Assembly: GCA_009760855.2 (NCBI GenBank)
Contig: WPIO01000005.1
Span: 10,122,501-10,186,500, forward strand
Origin: Cristatella mucedo
Lineage: Eukaryota; Bryozoa; Phylactolaemata; Cristatellidae
Direction: 5' to 3'
DNA length: 64,000 bases
Made by a program: the position numbers and the translations under genes. Below the pieces are notes generated by a model. That model saw only the letters and a list, made by a program, of their open reading frames with translations, was not told the DNA's origin and made no database searches. Positions 34,640 through 62,930 of the stretch are shown here, piece after piece. Positions within the stretch are counted from its first letter, which is position 1. Every line of letters starts with the position of its first letter.

Positions 34640-37025
34640 CCCGGTTGGCCAGGGATACAAGTCTGATCGGCATGCCTCTTTGGTTGAGAACCTTGGGCCA
34701 CTGTGCACTGTTGCTGTTAGTCATGCAATCCTTAGATCTGCTGCTGCCATGCGTAACTAACAAAATAAATATGGCCTTCGCCTCATGTCAGGTTTCAGCA
34801 CCTTTCAAAAAGGCTGCTGTGAGGCCACTAATTAAAAAAGCAACGCTAGGCCAAGAGGACTTGAGCAGGTTCTGTCCAGTTTCCCTTCCCCTGTTCCTAT
34901 AAAAGACTAAAACGAGCTGTGGCAGGCCAACTGAACCTTTATATTAAGACCTCAAGCCTAGCAAGTAAGTTCCAGCCTGGGTTTAGAGGTGCAGTCTACC
35001 CTCGTTGATCGCGGTTAATCTGTTCGAGACTCTACCACGGTAGGTGAATTTCCACGACGTAGGATTCTTTATTTATAAAGCGAATATTTTCGTAGTTAGA
35101 GTATAGAAGACCTGTTTATGGCCCTCTAAATACGGTTTTTAACATTATTAGAGCCCGCCTCCGGGCATGAAATAACACCACTTTAGTCACAATTACATTT
35201 GTATTGCTAAATATTGACAAAATAAGACATATTAGACGTTACAAACATTGTATTGCTATCATTGTACATTGAATTGCACACACATAATTCTTACACACAA
35301 ACACCAAGCTATGAAAATAGTGGTGTTGGTGATGAAGCGATTAAGATGGAGAGATGTACAGCACGGCAAAGAAGAGCAAGGTTACTGCTCCTCCGAAGGC
35401 CTGCCCGACTTCAGTAGGAGAGTCTTCAGGTAGTGCAGTATCTTCAACAGGTGCGTCGTTGTCTTCTGCGTTCCATACGTACAGTAGTTTTAATTTTAAT
35501 TGTAATACAGGGGTGTATAATTGACTCACACAAACGAGCGTGCGCTGTATCATTTTCACTATTTCGATCAAACTATTAATGAACATACACGTATTTCAAG
35601 AAACCGCGATAGAGTAAAGCCACAAAGTCCAATTTCGAAGTAGCGAGGGACGACTGTAATCACTCCAGAGTCAGCATGGCTTAAGATGTGCAACGACCTT
35701 CTCAGGAATTCAGATTTGGGTAAAGTCTCTCTGCTTGTTCTGCTCAATCTTTCGGTAGCATTTGATATTATTGATCACAAAGTCGTTCTTGAGTATTTTG
35801 AATCTCGCTTGGGCATAACTAGTACTGCTCTGCAATGGTTCAGGTCCTATCTCAGTGGGAGACTCCAGAGTATTTATGTGAATGGACAAAGATCATCCGT
35901 GGTACTTCTGAAATATGGGGTACCTCAGGGCTCCGTGCTAGGTCCGCTTCATTTCACAGTTTATACTCTCCCTCTTGCCGATGTGATCGTCAAGCGCAAT
36001 CTAGGCTTTCACTTCTATGCAGATGACACTCTGTTGTACCTTTGCTTTCATCCCTCCCAGCCCTCGAGCAATGCGAACCTCTTTACACCCTTGCTGCATG
36101 TATTGATGACATCCGCACATGGATGGCAGCAAACTTTCTTAAATTGAATGACTACAAAATCAACATACTAGTTATGGGAAAAGCAAGTGTGCTTCAGAAA
36201 TTGGAAAGCCTGCCTTTCAAATCGGCTCTGCCAGCACATTTCCTGTTGAATCCGCACGAAATCTAGGTGTCCTGCTCCAGAGTGACCTTAAATTAGACTA
36301 CATCAGCTCCACAAGTCAAGTATACTTTCAGCTACATAACATTGCCGAAATTCAGGCTTGCTTCGACAGGGATACTACATCCAAGTTGGTTCATGCATTT
36401 GTGACCTCCCGTCTTGACATCTGTGACACTGCTTGCTAATCTCCCTGTGTTTGCATTCATGAGCTTACAGGTGCTGCAAAACTCTGCAGCTAGGCTCTTC
36501 TGTCGTGAGCATGGACATTGCCACACCACACCTCTTCTTGCCGACCTGCACTGGCTTCTAATCAAGCAGCCCATTGACTTCAAGGTTTTGTCACTTACTT
36601 TTAGGTCCCTTCATTCTCTGGCTACAGCCTACCTATCAGAGCTACTCCCCCACCAGGCAAAGAATCATACAACCTGCTGTTCTGACTCTAATTGTTTAGC
36701 CTAGCCATGCCTCTTACGAACTTCAAAACCGTTGGAGACTATGCCTTTAGTTGGTATGCTCCCAAAGTCTGGAACTCACCACCGATGCACGTCGCAAAAT
36801 CCCTTGACATGACGACATTTAAAAAGAAGCTTAAAACGCACCTGTTTGTTACAGCATTTCGTGGGTCGTGATTCGTCCTTCGTGTGCATGGTACCTGTTT
36901 ACACCATGCCTGCTGCTTGTGGATATTGCCGCCAAACATTTGGTAATGCTTTCTTTGCAGCATCTGTAAAGTGCCTAGAGAGAGATTCAGTTCTCCAGGG
37001 GCGCTAGCAAATGTATTATTATTGT
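34640..37025 (+). mobile_element. L2-A LINE, RT to 3' tail, interrupted
   Basis: This is the best LINE reverse transcriptase in the window. Its N-terminal part is at 34690-34990. After a DNA transposon (34992-35656) it resumes with [38 protein letters not shown] and an intact catalytic YADD (36016-36027). The C-terminal domain follows (36240-36870: LQNSAARLFCREH, then LHWLLIKQPIDFK and LKTHLFVTAF), and the 3' end GCGCTAGCAAATGTATTATT at about 37025. Frameshifts separate the blocks, so it is inactive. Confidence 0.88.
34992..35656. mobile_element. Pogo/Tigger-like nonautonomous DNA transposon
   Basis: The termini CAGTCTACCCTCGTTGATCGC and the complement of the right end, CAGTCGTCCCTCGCTACTTCG, are imperfect inverted repeats of the CAGTNNNCCCTCG type known from Tigger/pogo elements. 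The insertion interrupts the LINE RT between ...TTTAGAGG and ATCACTCC... The flanks are TG (34990-34991) and TA (35657-35658), a TA target duplication with one mutation. No transposase frame is visible in its 665 bases. Confidence 0.82.
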
Positions 37026-37029
37026 TGTT

Positions 37030-37700
37030 ATCACATTATCCTGTCGGTTTCTGCCAAGCTCGGCATGCGGGGACAACTTTATGCCAGTGCATCGTGTGCT
37101 AGTTGAGTACCTAGCTAGCTAGTAGTAGCAAGAAGCAGAGCCTCAGCTGTAGAGCTTGGGCCGTTGCAAGGCAGCTGGGTTGTAGTGATGCTTAAGGGAT
37201 GTCAAAGGACCACTCAACCTTGGCTTACTGTGAGTCGCGAATTGACTTGCTGCTGAGTAACGACAGTGGGAATGTTATGCTTTGACCTCTAGATCTGTTC
37301 AGTAGCAGTATATACGATTAGAGTCAGCACGATCAGCATGTCTATGGGCTAAGTATATTAAGGCCTGTAGGCTTTCATTTCTGTCGATAAAGGGTAAGCA
37401 TTGAAAACCTACAGAGGAGTTCAGTTCAATTATTTTGCATGACACGGTGCCAATGTGAAGGTGTCACTAGGGAATCGTTGGTCAGGTTGCCAGCATCGCT
37501 ACGCTTGTGATGTTGAGCAGCATCACATTTGCTTGAAGCAGCCTGCCGGTAGTCGGCTCTGTTGGTTGGTTCACTCACTACTCACACCAGCTGGACAGTG
37601 CTATTGTCTGCTCTGTCCAGCCTTTAGGCTTGCAAGACCTGTTTCTAAACTTATTTTTTCACTTGCCTGTTGTGTTGTGCATAGTAAATGGTGTCAACTC
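37030..37700. other. Intergenic, no recognised gene
   Basis: A 94-codon + frame (37455-37739) runs into the SINE and shows no domain. Confidence 0.45.
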
Positions 37701-37701
37701 A

Positions 37702-37862
37702 CCTGGGTGGCTCTTAGCCTAGGGGTAAGTTGCATGTAGTTCACCAGATAGTGGGTTCGAGTCCTGCCACAGGCAAGTCTATATTGCCCTCTGCAATGGA
37801 GTGCTGGCTGCGCATAGGCTCATCTGCTGCTATATAAATGAGGCTGTGGCATCAGCTGACCC
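37702..37862 (+). mobile_element. SINE-1
   Basis: The head has GGTGGCTCTTAGCCTAGGGG (A-box region) and the B box GGTTCGAGTCC. The body has CTATATTGCCCTCTGCAATG, and the end GCTATATAAATGAGGCTGTG then GCATCAGCTGA. Confidence 0.82.
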
Positions 37863-38489
37863 CGACTTGTTAGTTTGCACGACGTGCTGCCTTCAATGCA
37901 AGGAGTGGGTGTCGGAAAGTGTTTTCCCATTTTGAACACATGCCCCTAGACCAGCAACATGGCGGTCTGGAAGTGAAGCAATGAACCTCCTTTCTGGAAT
38001 ACGTTCCTTTCTGCACGTGATATCGTAGGAGACAGACGTAGGCTTGCTTGCAAGGGTTCTGGCAGTATGGCAATTGGTTGAGCATGCACCCGGTGACTTG
38101 ATTTGTGCCTCACGACCCAGGTCGTGCTGACCTATTTTTTACTCATTCCTGCAGTTTTACTGCCCTGCGTAAAAACTGGGTGCAGGATGCTCACTTGTCG
38201 CCACTACTGTTGTTACTAATCCTTTTTGATGCTTTCCTTTCTTGGCGGAGCTTGCTTTTTACCATGCTCGTGGCTGAATATTTGGCAATTCCAACGCGAT
38301 CGATCATCGAACTGTCAGCCGGCTCTCAGCAGCACGTGCTCCTATGCCCTGCTTGTTTTGGAGTAGTACTGTGGCTGACCAATCCTCGGGTCTGGTGCTG
38401 GCAGCCGCCTGGACCAAGTCAACAGAATAAGCTGGCCTGCCTCCTACGGTATCGCTCTCGCCAAGGCCAAGCAGAATCGCGGTCACTTA

Positions 38490-38945
38490 ATAATAATAAT
38501 AATAATAATATTGCACTTGATAAAGCGCCCTCAGAGAACTTAATCTCTTTCTAGGCGCTTTACATTTGCTGCAAAGTGATACGCAATAGAATAGTAAGTA
38601 AAATCATGCTTGAAAAACAAACAAAATGAATAACATGGTTAGGGGTTACATGCACTGGGTCAGCATGCAAATGTGGTTAGTGGCAGCATGAACAGTGTCA
38701 GCACGCATAAGCACATCGAGGACGAATCACAAGGACCCACTAAATGCTGTCCTAAATAGGTATGTTTTTAAGTTTCTTTTAAATGTGGTCAGGTCAGGGG
38801 ATGTTCTGATGCAGGTCGGGAGGGAGTTCCAGGCTGTGGGAGCATACGAGCTAAATGCACGGTCTCCAAAGGATTTGAGGTTTGTATGAGGTATTTGTAG
38901 ACTGTTGGATTCCGAAAAGCGAGTTGTTGCCGAGATAGCTGTCTA
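38490..38945 (-). mobile_element. L2-B LINE 3' end, antisense
   Basis: It starts with six AAT units, TTGCACTTGATAAAGCGCCC and CTTTCTAGGCGCTTTACATT. It then runs through the complement of the LKTHLF and APKAWNS coding end to about 38945. It is nearly identical to 56210-56600 and to the reverse of 8600-9010. Confidence 0.88.
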
Positions 38946-38949
38946 GCTC

Positions 38950-39830
38950 TCTGCTCTGGTAGGAATAGAAAACATCGCCTCAAAAGCTAGTAGACAGCTG
39001 CAAGCGGTTGCTATGATTGTTGCAGAATGCCAAACATAGAATTCGAGCTGCTCGAGGGTTAGTGCTGCTAGCATACATACTGATGCCTCCCACGATGTGA
39101 CGGTTCGTATTGCAGTTGTTGCAACACACTGTCCGCATCGTTCGCCTGCAGTACGTTTCTTGGCTGAAGCTGTTGGCTGACTTCCGAACCCTGACATTCT
39201 CCCCCTTGCCTGTGTTGTAGCTACTGCTTCTTTTGCAGTGCATCATTAACTACCATGAATTAGTCCAGTTAGAATGGCTGTTGAATTTGAGCCATCTTTC
39301 AGGTTTTTTGCCCGGGATTTGACAAACGATTCTGCAGATTCTGCCATGCTGCCCTCACCAGGCTTGCCAGATGTGTTAGCTGCTCCCATTGGCAAAGCTT
39401 CGCTGCCTTACTCCGACGTCCCTGCTGACTAAACGTGGAGAGCTCTCTTTTTATGATGGGATGTAAGCTGAAATTTTCAACCCAGTTGCATAAGCATTCC
39501 TGGGATCGGCTCTTGGGTCAGCAGCAGTAGATGTAGCTGTGTGCCGCTAGCCTCGTGGCCCCACCTCTTCCTGGTCTTATCAGGTCAAATGTTTCCTTTC
39601 ACTCAGACAGATTTCTGTACTGCAACTTGCTTTTGCTCCTTCTAGAAAGAAAGCTAGCCCTTTTAGCCAGCTCCCCTTCAATGCCGCCTCGTTGAAACTC
39701 ATCCCAAACTTTTCTAACTGCAGCTGTGGTTTTTGCTTGTGCGATGTTCCTTTGTGTAGTGGAGACCTTTCCAATATGATGGGCTATGCAACGTCTTTTC
39801 GGTCCGATGGAGTTATTGACCGAGATGTTC
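38950..39830. other. Intergenic, no recognised gene
   Basis: A - strand frame (38980-39246) has a CCNNCNTNRH stretch that recalls a zinc knuckle, but the spacing does not fit and nothing else supports a gene. Confidence 0.4.
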
Positions 39831-39834
39831 TCCT

Positions 39835-40690
39835 ACATCCTGTTCCAAAATGATCTTTCATTAGATGATCCCGTTGGGTCTGCAGTCAAGTTTGCCTACT
39901 ATCAGCCATGTAGCATTGGAAAAATTCGAGATCGCTTACGTCAGGATACGACAGCCTAGCTAGTCCCTGCATTTTTTCGTGACATGCCATCCTCACTTCT
40001 ATCACTCACTACTCGAACGTCTTCCTGCCAAAGAAATTAGGCCCTACAGTTGGTGCGAATCTCAGCAGCTTGGCTTGTCTTGTCTTTTGTGAGCATAGCA
40101 ACTGCCACATTGCACCACTTCACCGACCGGCTTTGGCTCCCCATAAACCAGAGTATCGACTTAAAGGCCCTGTCGCTTGTCACTTTCAGGTCTCATTGTT
40201 CTCTCGCTCCATCCTACCTAGTTGAATACTTCCCGATCAGGCTTCGAATCGTGGCATCCATTCTTCTGACTCCAGTCGTTTAGCTGCCTCTGACCAATCT
40301 CCAGTGCTTTGGAGACTGCGACTTAAGTGCGCTCCCCAAAGCCTAGTACACTCAGACTGATGTCACAACGTATCATGACGACATTTAAAATATGCCACAA
40401 ACCTAATTGTTCGTCACTGCATTGGCTTCGTCGATATGTCGTCGATAACTATCTTTTACATGCTTGTGCACTCTGGCACTTTGCATGTTATCACTAACCT
40501 ATGGAAATGTTTCATTTACGGCATGTTATTTGCACCTTAAGCCGCATAGATTGCAGAAAACTTTCCAGCCCAACACCGACTTAGTCCTTGCGGCTTTGTA
40601 GATTTAGCGACTGGGGCACCATTAATTTACATTACATATGTTAAGCGTCTAAAACGAGATTTTGTTCTCTTAGATTGGCAGGTTTGCTCA
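39835..40690 (+). mobile_element. L2-A LINE C-terminal part, old copy
   Basis: It starts at TTCCAAAATGATCTTTCATT (the FQNDLSLDD position), continues through a CHIAPLHRPALAP-like region and LRSHCSLAPSYL, and ends with TTAAGCGTCTAAAACGAGAT. It is heavily mutated. Confidence 0.7.
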
Positions 40691-40849
40691 TAGAGAAGCC
40701 TTTAGGTGCAGCTGCCCTTTGTTTAACTGTGCAACCGTGTCATTATTGACGGTGGTTGCAACTTATATTTTATTGCAACCTCTGTTGGGTCAATATTTGT
40801 CCAAATGCAAAGTGTTATTACTTAGGTAATAACAATAACAGTGGTAATA

Positions 40850-41638
40850 AAAATAATAATAATACCTCTGCATGCTAAGTACCCTGAGAGAATCAAATCT
40901 CTTTCCAGGTGCTTAACAACTGGCTACAAGAGAAGAAATAACCAATGGTTAACAAAATGTAATGTATCATTTGACGAGCATACCAAAGCCCACTAAGAGA
41001 CACTTAGCGCCACCGGGCTAGAAGGACCCCTTGTTTGCCATATGCGTTGAATCAAATCTTGAAATCGATTCTATCATCTATCATGTATCATCTATCAGGG
41101 GCACGCGACTGGAGGACACAAAAGGAATAATAGATGGGAGCTGGTGTGAGCGGGTGAAGTGACCTGTGGGCCATAGATAGGATCTTTAAATCGATTCTAT
41201 GCGTGATGTTGAGCCGGGGAAGCTCAGAAAGCATTGGTATGATTTGGCAGCTATGCTACTAAAGACAGAGCTAACGAGCAGGAAGTTGTGCTCCATTTGC
41301 AGATGATTAAGGGCACAGACTGAGAGTCCTCAGTAAAGTGAATTGCAGTAGTCTAGGCAAAATGTGGCAAATGCAAGAACTAGTTGAGCTGTCATACCCT
41401 TATCTAAATATGTCTTGATGTTTGGCAGCTGATAGGAAGCCAACTTAACAGTGGAAGCAATGTACTCATTCAATGACATTATACATTATTCAATGTCATT
41501 TTGAAATAGGAGGCCCAGATTATGGGCAGACGTCATTATAGTGACGGTAGCTGAACCAATCTTGAACGTGAGGTCTTTCAGCTGGAGGGCGACTCTAGGC
41601 TAGCCCATAGCTATGAGGTTGGTCGTATCGTTGTTAAT
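40850..41638 (-). mobile_element. L2-D LINE 3' part, antisense
   Basis: The tail complement (AATAATAATAATACCTCTGC) and GAGAGAATCAAATCTCTTTCC are followed by LINE C-terminal complement, including AGTGAATTGCAGTAGTCTAG. Its right end meets an oppositely oriented L2-C copy. Confidence 0.7.
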
Positions 41639-41639
41639 C

Positions 41640-41985
41640 TCCGCTTAAAGACAGTTGGCGACAGAAGCTTTAGCTCTGCAGGTCCTAGACTGTGGAACTC
41701 GCTTCCACAATTCTTACGAAACGACATCTACTCTCCAACTGCCGACTATGGCACATCTGTTTCAGCGGTCCTGAACTGCTACTTCTATGCTACTCACTAC
41801 CTCAACTGCTCTCCTAACTCTGCTATGCTTCCCACTTTCTCTGTGTTGCGTGAGACGAAGTCTGTTGGCTACCGAATGCGTACCGAAAGCCGCTCAGGCT
41901 GTGAGTGCGCTATACAAAACTCTCCTGCGTAACGCCCACATGGCTTTGACTTTGTGGAGTTACTGACGGAGATACATAAGTGAGT
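41640..41985 (+). mobile_element. L2-C LINE 3' end
   Basis: It encodes the end of ORF2 from KTVGDRSFSSAGPRLWNSLP onward, followed by the 3' UTR with CTTTGTGGAGTTACTGACGG. It is nearly identical to 61850-62185. Confidence 0.85.
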
Positions 41986-42295
41986 GGTCATCCAAGTGTC
42001 AGTTAAGCTAATTCTGGCTGGGTTGAAATACAGTGGAGCAGTTGGTGCATGCTTTATATTGGTCCAGGATGAACTCGTCAATGTACTTCCTCGGTACTTC
42101 GTAGGGGCATCCCGAAGTCCTTGCAGATTTTATGAAGAAGCCGTGCTGATTATACGTTGGCCGCGAGTACCTCGCGTTGGTCGATTTCCAGCCAGCCAAC
42201 CAAGTAGCTAGCTGCATGCTTGCCTCGTGCGTGTCTCTAAGGCAGTGACGCACAATATCCCTTCGATGTGTTTAGCGCCACGTGAGTCCGGCTGA

Positions 42296-42472
42296 CAACT
42301 CAGCAGCTTGTCTACTTTTCAAAGACTGTATTCATTTGCTCTTCACGACCGTGGTCGAGGGTTCAAATCCTGCAGTGTGCGATCTTTATTGCCAACTGTG
42401 AGCACTGGTGGTACCCGTTTGTGGTCATCTGCCGCTATGGAAATGAGGCTGTCCAATCAGTTAAATTTTTTT
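42296..42472 (+). mobile_element. SINE-1 upstream of ATF6
   Basis: The head ends CTCTTCACGACCGTGGTCGA, with the B box slightly changed (GGTTCAAATCC). The body and end, GCTATGGAAATGAGGCTGTC then CAATCAGTTAA, follow the family pattern. It lies about 260 bases before the ATF6 start. Confidence 0.8.
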
Positions 42473-42732
42473 ATATTGCAAGCCATTGACTGAGCTCTAT
42501 TGCCACTCGTCATCATTTGCTGTTGCACCGCCCAATCGATTTGCTCGTGAGAACTGGGGAGCCACTGCGTTTGCAGTGATGGCTCGCCTTGCATGCAGCT
42601 CACAACTGAACGTCGTTCCCTGCTGATTTCTTGTTACGTTTGAGGAGGCAGTCGAGGGTGAAAGACTCTTCTCGATTGTTTAGTTCATTGCTCTTAGTTC
42701 CCGGCGGGTGACGTGAATGCCAGCTGGCTGAC

Positions 42733-58836
<16,104 letters not shown>

Positions 58837-59510
58837 GGCTTCTGGCCTTCTGGTCCTCGGCCCGGCCTTGGTTCGCAGCGACTCGTCGGCAGGTGCGTCA
58901 ACTGTGCGGATGAGCGCTGGGAGTGTGGCGCTCAGTGAGCTCGAAGGAGCGACGCGGAGCCTGAACTGCACTGTGCAGAGGGCGGCACGGGCCATGTCAG
59001 CACGGGGTGCCTGCTTGCACTGCTGAGAATACTACGAATCGTCGATAGCACGATCTCAGCAGGCAGCTCTGCTGCACGCTTGGCCATACACACTGACTAC
59101 TGTGATAAGTCCGAGCCCTGACATGGAACAGCAGCAGCAGCAGACCCCGTCAGCGGCTCATCGGTGGGCGTCACTTTTGTATTGCTAGTCAGCCTTTGTG
59201 AGAGCATCCAATGGCGTCGTCGGCTGGCTTTTCCTTCAGCCGACCATTTGCACTTGGATATGCGCTACCCTACACGTGTTTCTGGGCTGCTGCATCGATG
59301 CCGTTATTGCAGCATCAAAAGTCTCATTGCTGGGCACGGTAGCTTTGTGTTGTACTTCGCCTGCTGCCTGGCTCTTATGCTGGAGGCGATGCCCTCGTGT
59401 GACGCCATGCCCGGCTAATGATGGCTGCAGGACGCAGTGGCACGCATGCACTCTGGCTGCGAGCCCTCAGTACACGTTCGTACGAATCTTCACCAAGCAC
59501 CTGCTATTGC

Positions 59511-59516
59511 AATAAA
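59511..59516 (+). terminator. ATF6 polyadenylation signal
   Basis: AATAAA lies 674 bases after the ATF6 stop and just before the LINE at 59640. No earlier canonical signal was seen in the 3' UTR. Confidence 0.6.
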
Positions 59517-59639
59517 CCAAGAAACAGGGTGACAAAAGCCGTTTCCAGCATGTCGCCAGACCACAGAATGCACTGGGACCGATTCGGACCGGTCCCTTCT
59601 TCTTTATGTGCTGCTGCTGCTTGCGCCAGAGGAGGATGA

Positions 59640-60680
59640 GGAGGTAACTTGGGCTATCACTTCTATGCCGATTACATGCAGCTGTGCCTATGTTTTCACC
59701 ATTCCAGCCTCCAACTATCGTTACTCCCTTTGTGTGTGTATTGCTGAAATCCGCACATGGATGACATCAAACTTTCTCAGATTGAATGGCGATCAAACCA
59801 ACTTACTAGCTATGGGCAAACCCGGTGTGACTCGGAAATTGGAATGGTTAGCGTTCAAAATCGGCTCGGCCAGCATAACTCCTGTAGAATCTGCACGAAA
59901 TTTAGTTCTCCTCTTCCAATATGACCTTTCACTAGATCATCAACGTCTGCTCCATAGTCAATTAAGTCTACTTTCAGCTATGCAGCATTGCAAACATTCG
60001 GGCCTGCTTAGATAGGGATACTACTTCCAAAATGTTTCTGTGCAATTGTGACATCCCCTCTTCACATCTGTAACTCACAACTTGCAAGTCTATCAGCCTG
60101 TGCAATCAGGGTAGTAAAAAACTCGGCAGCTAGGCTTGTCTGTCCTGAGCTTAGCGCAGTTGCATCTTTTTGCTGATTTGCACTGGCTCCCCATCAAGCA
60201 GCATATCGACTTCAAGGTTTTGTCACTCACTTTTAGGTCCCTTCATTCACTGGTACGATCAACCTATCAGAACTACTCCTGAACTAGCCTGGGTATCGTA
60301 TCACCAGCTCTTCTGCCTCAAATAGTTTAGCTCGAACCGACCTCAAAGTCATTGGAGATCGTGCCATCAATTTCTATGCTCCCAAAGCCTGAAACTCACT
60401 CCCGACTGACGTCGCTACATCTCCACACGTGATACCGTTTAAAAAGCTAAAAATGCACCAGTTCCTCATAGTATTTGCTTGGTCCTTGAGAGATTTGCGC
60501 TTAGTGTGCTTGTGAGTGCTGATACTGTCCATGTAACTGCAAACCATATTATGCACGTTGATACTGCATGTTAGCACTAGCCATATGATCATGCTTTCTT
60601 TACAGCATATGTTTAAGTGCCTAGAAGAGATTAAGTCCTCTGAGGGCATTACACAAATGTTTTATTATTATTAATCATAT
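59640..60680 (+). mobile_element. L2-A LINE C-terminal part, downstream of ATF6
   Basis: The frame 59608-60015 contains IRTWMTSNFLRLNGDQTNLL, AMGKPGV and SASITPVESARNL. Later broken frames follow the C-terminal domain, and the 3' end (GAGGGCATTACACAAATGTT, then ATTATTATT) is at 60630-60675. Confidence 0.82.
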
Positions 60681-60844
60681 TAAGGTTAAAGTTTCGTGCA
60701 TGGCCTGCTGCACGACATCCGACTTGCTGGTAAGCAGGCTGAGCCTTAGCAATATGCAGACCAATAGCTCACTACTCCCCTTTCAAGGGACCTTCATTAA
60801 CCGTCAGCTCAAGCAGTGAGTCCTGCTATGCTTGCATCTACGGT

Positions 60845-61500
60845 TTTAATAAGTACGTTGTTTGTATGGCGCCCTAAGAGAATCAAATCTCTATCCAAAG
60901 GCATTACAGCTCCCAGCTGCAAAAGAAAGTACAAACCAATTATTAAAGACATGCAGTACATTGTGGTTAGACAAACATTCAAAAGCACACAAGAAGACGC
61001 TCAGGGCTGCTGATTAATACGACCTCTGGTTAGTAGAAAACGCTGGATTATGTAGAGAGTTAAGCATGCACAGCACACAGATACGAACCGGACAGGCTCA
61101 GTGGGGCGCACCGAAAGCTGAGAACAGATAACGCGTTTGGCTGATTTAAATTATGCCAAGTCAACGCAGGTTTTGACAGAGGCCGGAAAAAAATTTCACA
61201 CTTCCGATACTTGCGAGCTGAACAAACGCCCGATCACCAAACAATGTCAATTCAGCTCGAGGAATCGAGCAGATCGGAGACGATCGGAAGCAAGTGTTCG
61301 GGCAAGCAATCGCGCCGGATGGGCTGGTGCAAGCGAGTTAAGCGACCAGTATGACTTAAGGAAGACTTTTTACGTCGATTTATAGGAACTCGGTGAAGCT
61401 GAAGAAAGGGCGTGTTGTGTGGCAGCTGCACCGTTGACCGCAGACGAGACAAGTTTTGGACTTATTGCATACGATTGAGCTCACAGGCCAAGGGAATCAT
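60845..61500 (-). mobile_element. L2-D LINE 3' part, antisense
   Basis: The tail complement is TTGTTTGTATGGCGCCCTAA then GAGAATCAAATCTCTATCC. After that come CAAAAGAAAGTACAAACCAA and a diverged coding-end complement (GCGACCAGTATGACTTAAGG). It is similar in plan to 40850-41638. Confidence 0.6.
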
Positions 61501-61579
61501 GAATAAAGAGAATTTTGGTAACCCAGACGCGATGTAAGAAAAACGTCAACTAGTTTGGCTGATGACTTGTCTTCGTCTC

Positions 61580-61732
61580 ATCCCCTGGGTCTTAGTCCAG
61601 GAGTAGGGTGCTTGTTTTTCACGATCCAGGTCTTAGGTTCGAATCTTGCAGTGTGCGATCCTTTGTTGCCCACTGAAAGTGCTGGTGGTGATAGTCGTTA
61701 AGGCTCTTCTACTGCTATACAAATGAGGCTGA
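61580..61732 (+). mobile_element. SINE-1
   Basis: The head has TCCAGGAGTAGGGTGCTTGT, the hairpin region ACGATCCAGGTC and the B box GGTTCGAATCT. The body is typical, with the end CTGCTATACAAATGAGGCTG. It is joined directly to the L2-C copy that follows. Confidence 0.82.
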
Positions 61733-62190
61733 CCCACAAGGCCCGCCACGGCTTGGCTCCTTCGTACCTAGCTGAACTGCTGCATCAGTTTCAGCCTGTT
61801 CGCGCCCTCAGGTCCTGTGTGGACAATAAACTAGCTGTCCCATTCCTCCGCTTAAAGACAGTTGGCGACAGAAGCTTTAGCTCTGCAGGTCCTAGACTGT
61901 GGAACTCGCTTCCACAATTCTGACGCAACGACATCTACTCTCCAACTGCCGACTATGGCACATCTTTTTCAGCGGTCCTGAGCTGCTACTTCCATGCTAC
62001 TCACTACCTCAACTGCTCTCCTAACTCTGCTATGCTTCCCACTTTCTCTTTGTTGCGTGAGACGAAGTCTGTTGGCTACCGAATGCGTACCGAAAGCCGC
62101 TAAGGCTGTGAGTGGGCTATACAAAACTCTCTTGTGTAACACCTATATGGTCTTTATGACTTTGTGGAGTTACTGACGGAGATACACATA
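61733..62190 (+). mobile_element. L2-C LINE 3' end
   Basis: A single open frame (61723-61923) reads THKARHGLAPSYLAELLHQF, QPVRALRSCVDNKLAVPFLR and LWNSLPQF. The 3' UTR is nearly identical to 41800-41985. Confidence 0.87.
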
Positions 62191-62199
62191 CACACAAGT

Positions 62200-62640
62200 G
62201 GTGTTACATAAACTCATGTTGAGCGCGAGGTTCTCCAACTTGATGGTGACTCAAGACTTGTCCATAACTATTAGGTTGGTCTGATCGTTGTTAAGCTTAG
62301 TAAGTGAGATACTATCCAAGTGCAAATGTAGCCGATGCAGGCTGCAAGGAACTGCAGGTGAGCAGGGTGCAGAGCAAGGCTGAAAAGGGTCGAAGGATGG
62401 ATGGAGCTGGGTATCGTCGGCACTGCAATGAAAGCCGAGATCGTGTTCGGCCATAGCAGGGGTCGGTTGGGACTGCTGCATATAGATGAGAGAGGACTGC
62501 TGCATGTAGATTAGTGAAAACGGGGGGGGGGGGGGTGGAGGACCAAAGACTTAATCCTGACGTACGTACCCCAAGCGCTTCCAGGATGACCGACAGCCAT
62601 TTACATCTATACTCCCTGACATCTCTCACGGACATTAGAT
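62200..62640 (-). mobile_element. LINE RT fragment, antisense
   Basis: The complement encodes AEHDLGFHCSADDTQLHPSF, the RT catalytic region with Ser in place of Tyr-Ala (CSADD), followed by LTKLNNDQTNLIVMDKS. A G-run at 62521-62535 interrupts it. Confidence 0.75.
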
Positions 62641-62829
62641 CTAAGCCAGTTTAGAACCATCCCAGTGATACTCGGTCTTCAGGGCGAAGTTGCTGGCAAC
62701 TGACAGTAACACAGCTAGGCTAGCCAGTTAACGACTGGCAGTTCCTTTCTCCCATAAACCTCTTGAGGCTAGAAAAAGATTCGGTCCTCCCATTACCATA
62801 TGCGAATGTTTTATTATAATTACTAAAGA

Positions 62830-62930
62830 GCTCGCTCTTCACGACCCAGGTCGTAGATCCGAGTCCTGGAGGTGGTGATAGCCGCTAGCGATCTTCTGCC
62901 GCTATATAATGGGCTGCCGAAACAGCTAAC
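62830..62930 (+). mobile_element. SINE-1, shortened
   Basis: CTCGCTCTTCACGACCCAGG, a mutated B box (GATCCGAGTCC), then a shortened body and the end GCTATATAATGGGCTGCCGA followed by AACAGCTAA. It abuts a possible - strand exon. Confidence 0.75.

Noticed and set aside
42532-42556. ER-stress response element (CCAAT-N9-CCACG) upstream of ATF6
   Set aside because: CCAAT is present at 42532 but the second half reads CGTGA, not CCACG, so the element is not supported.
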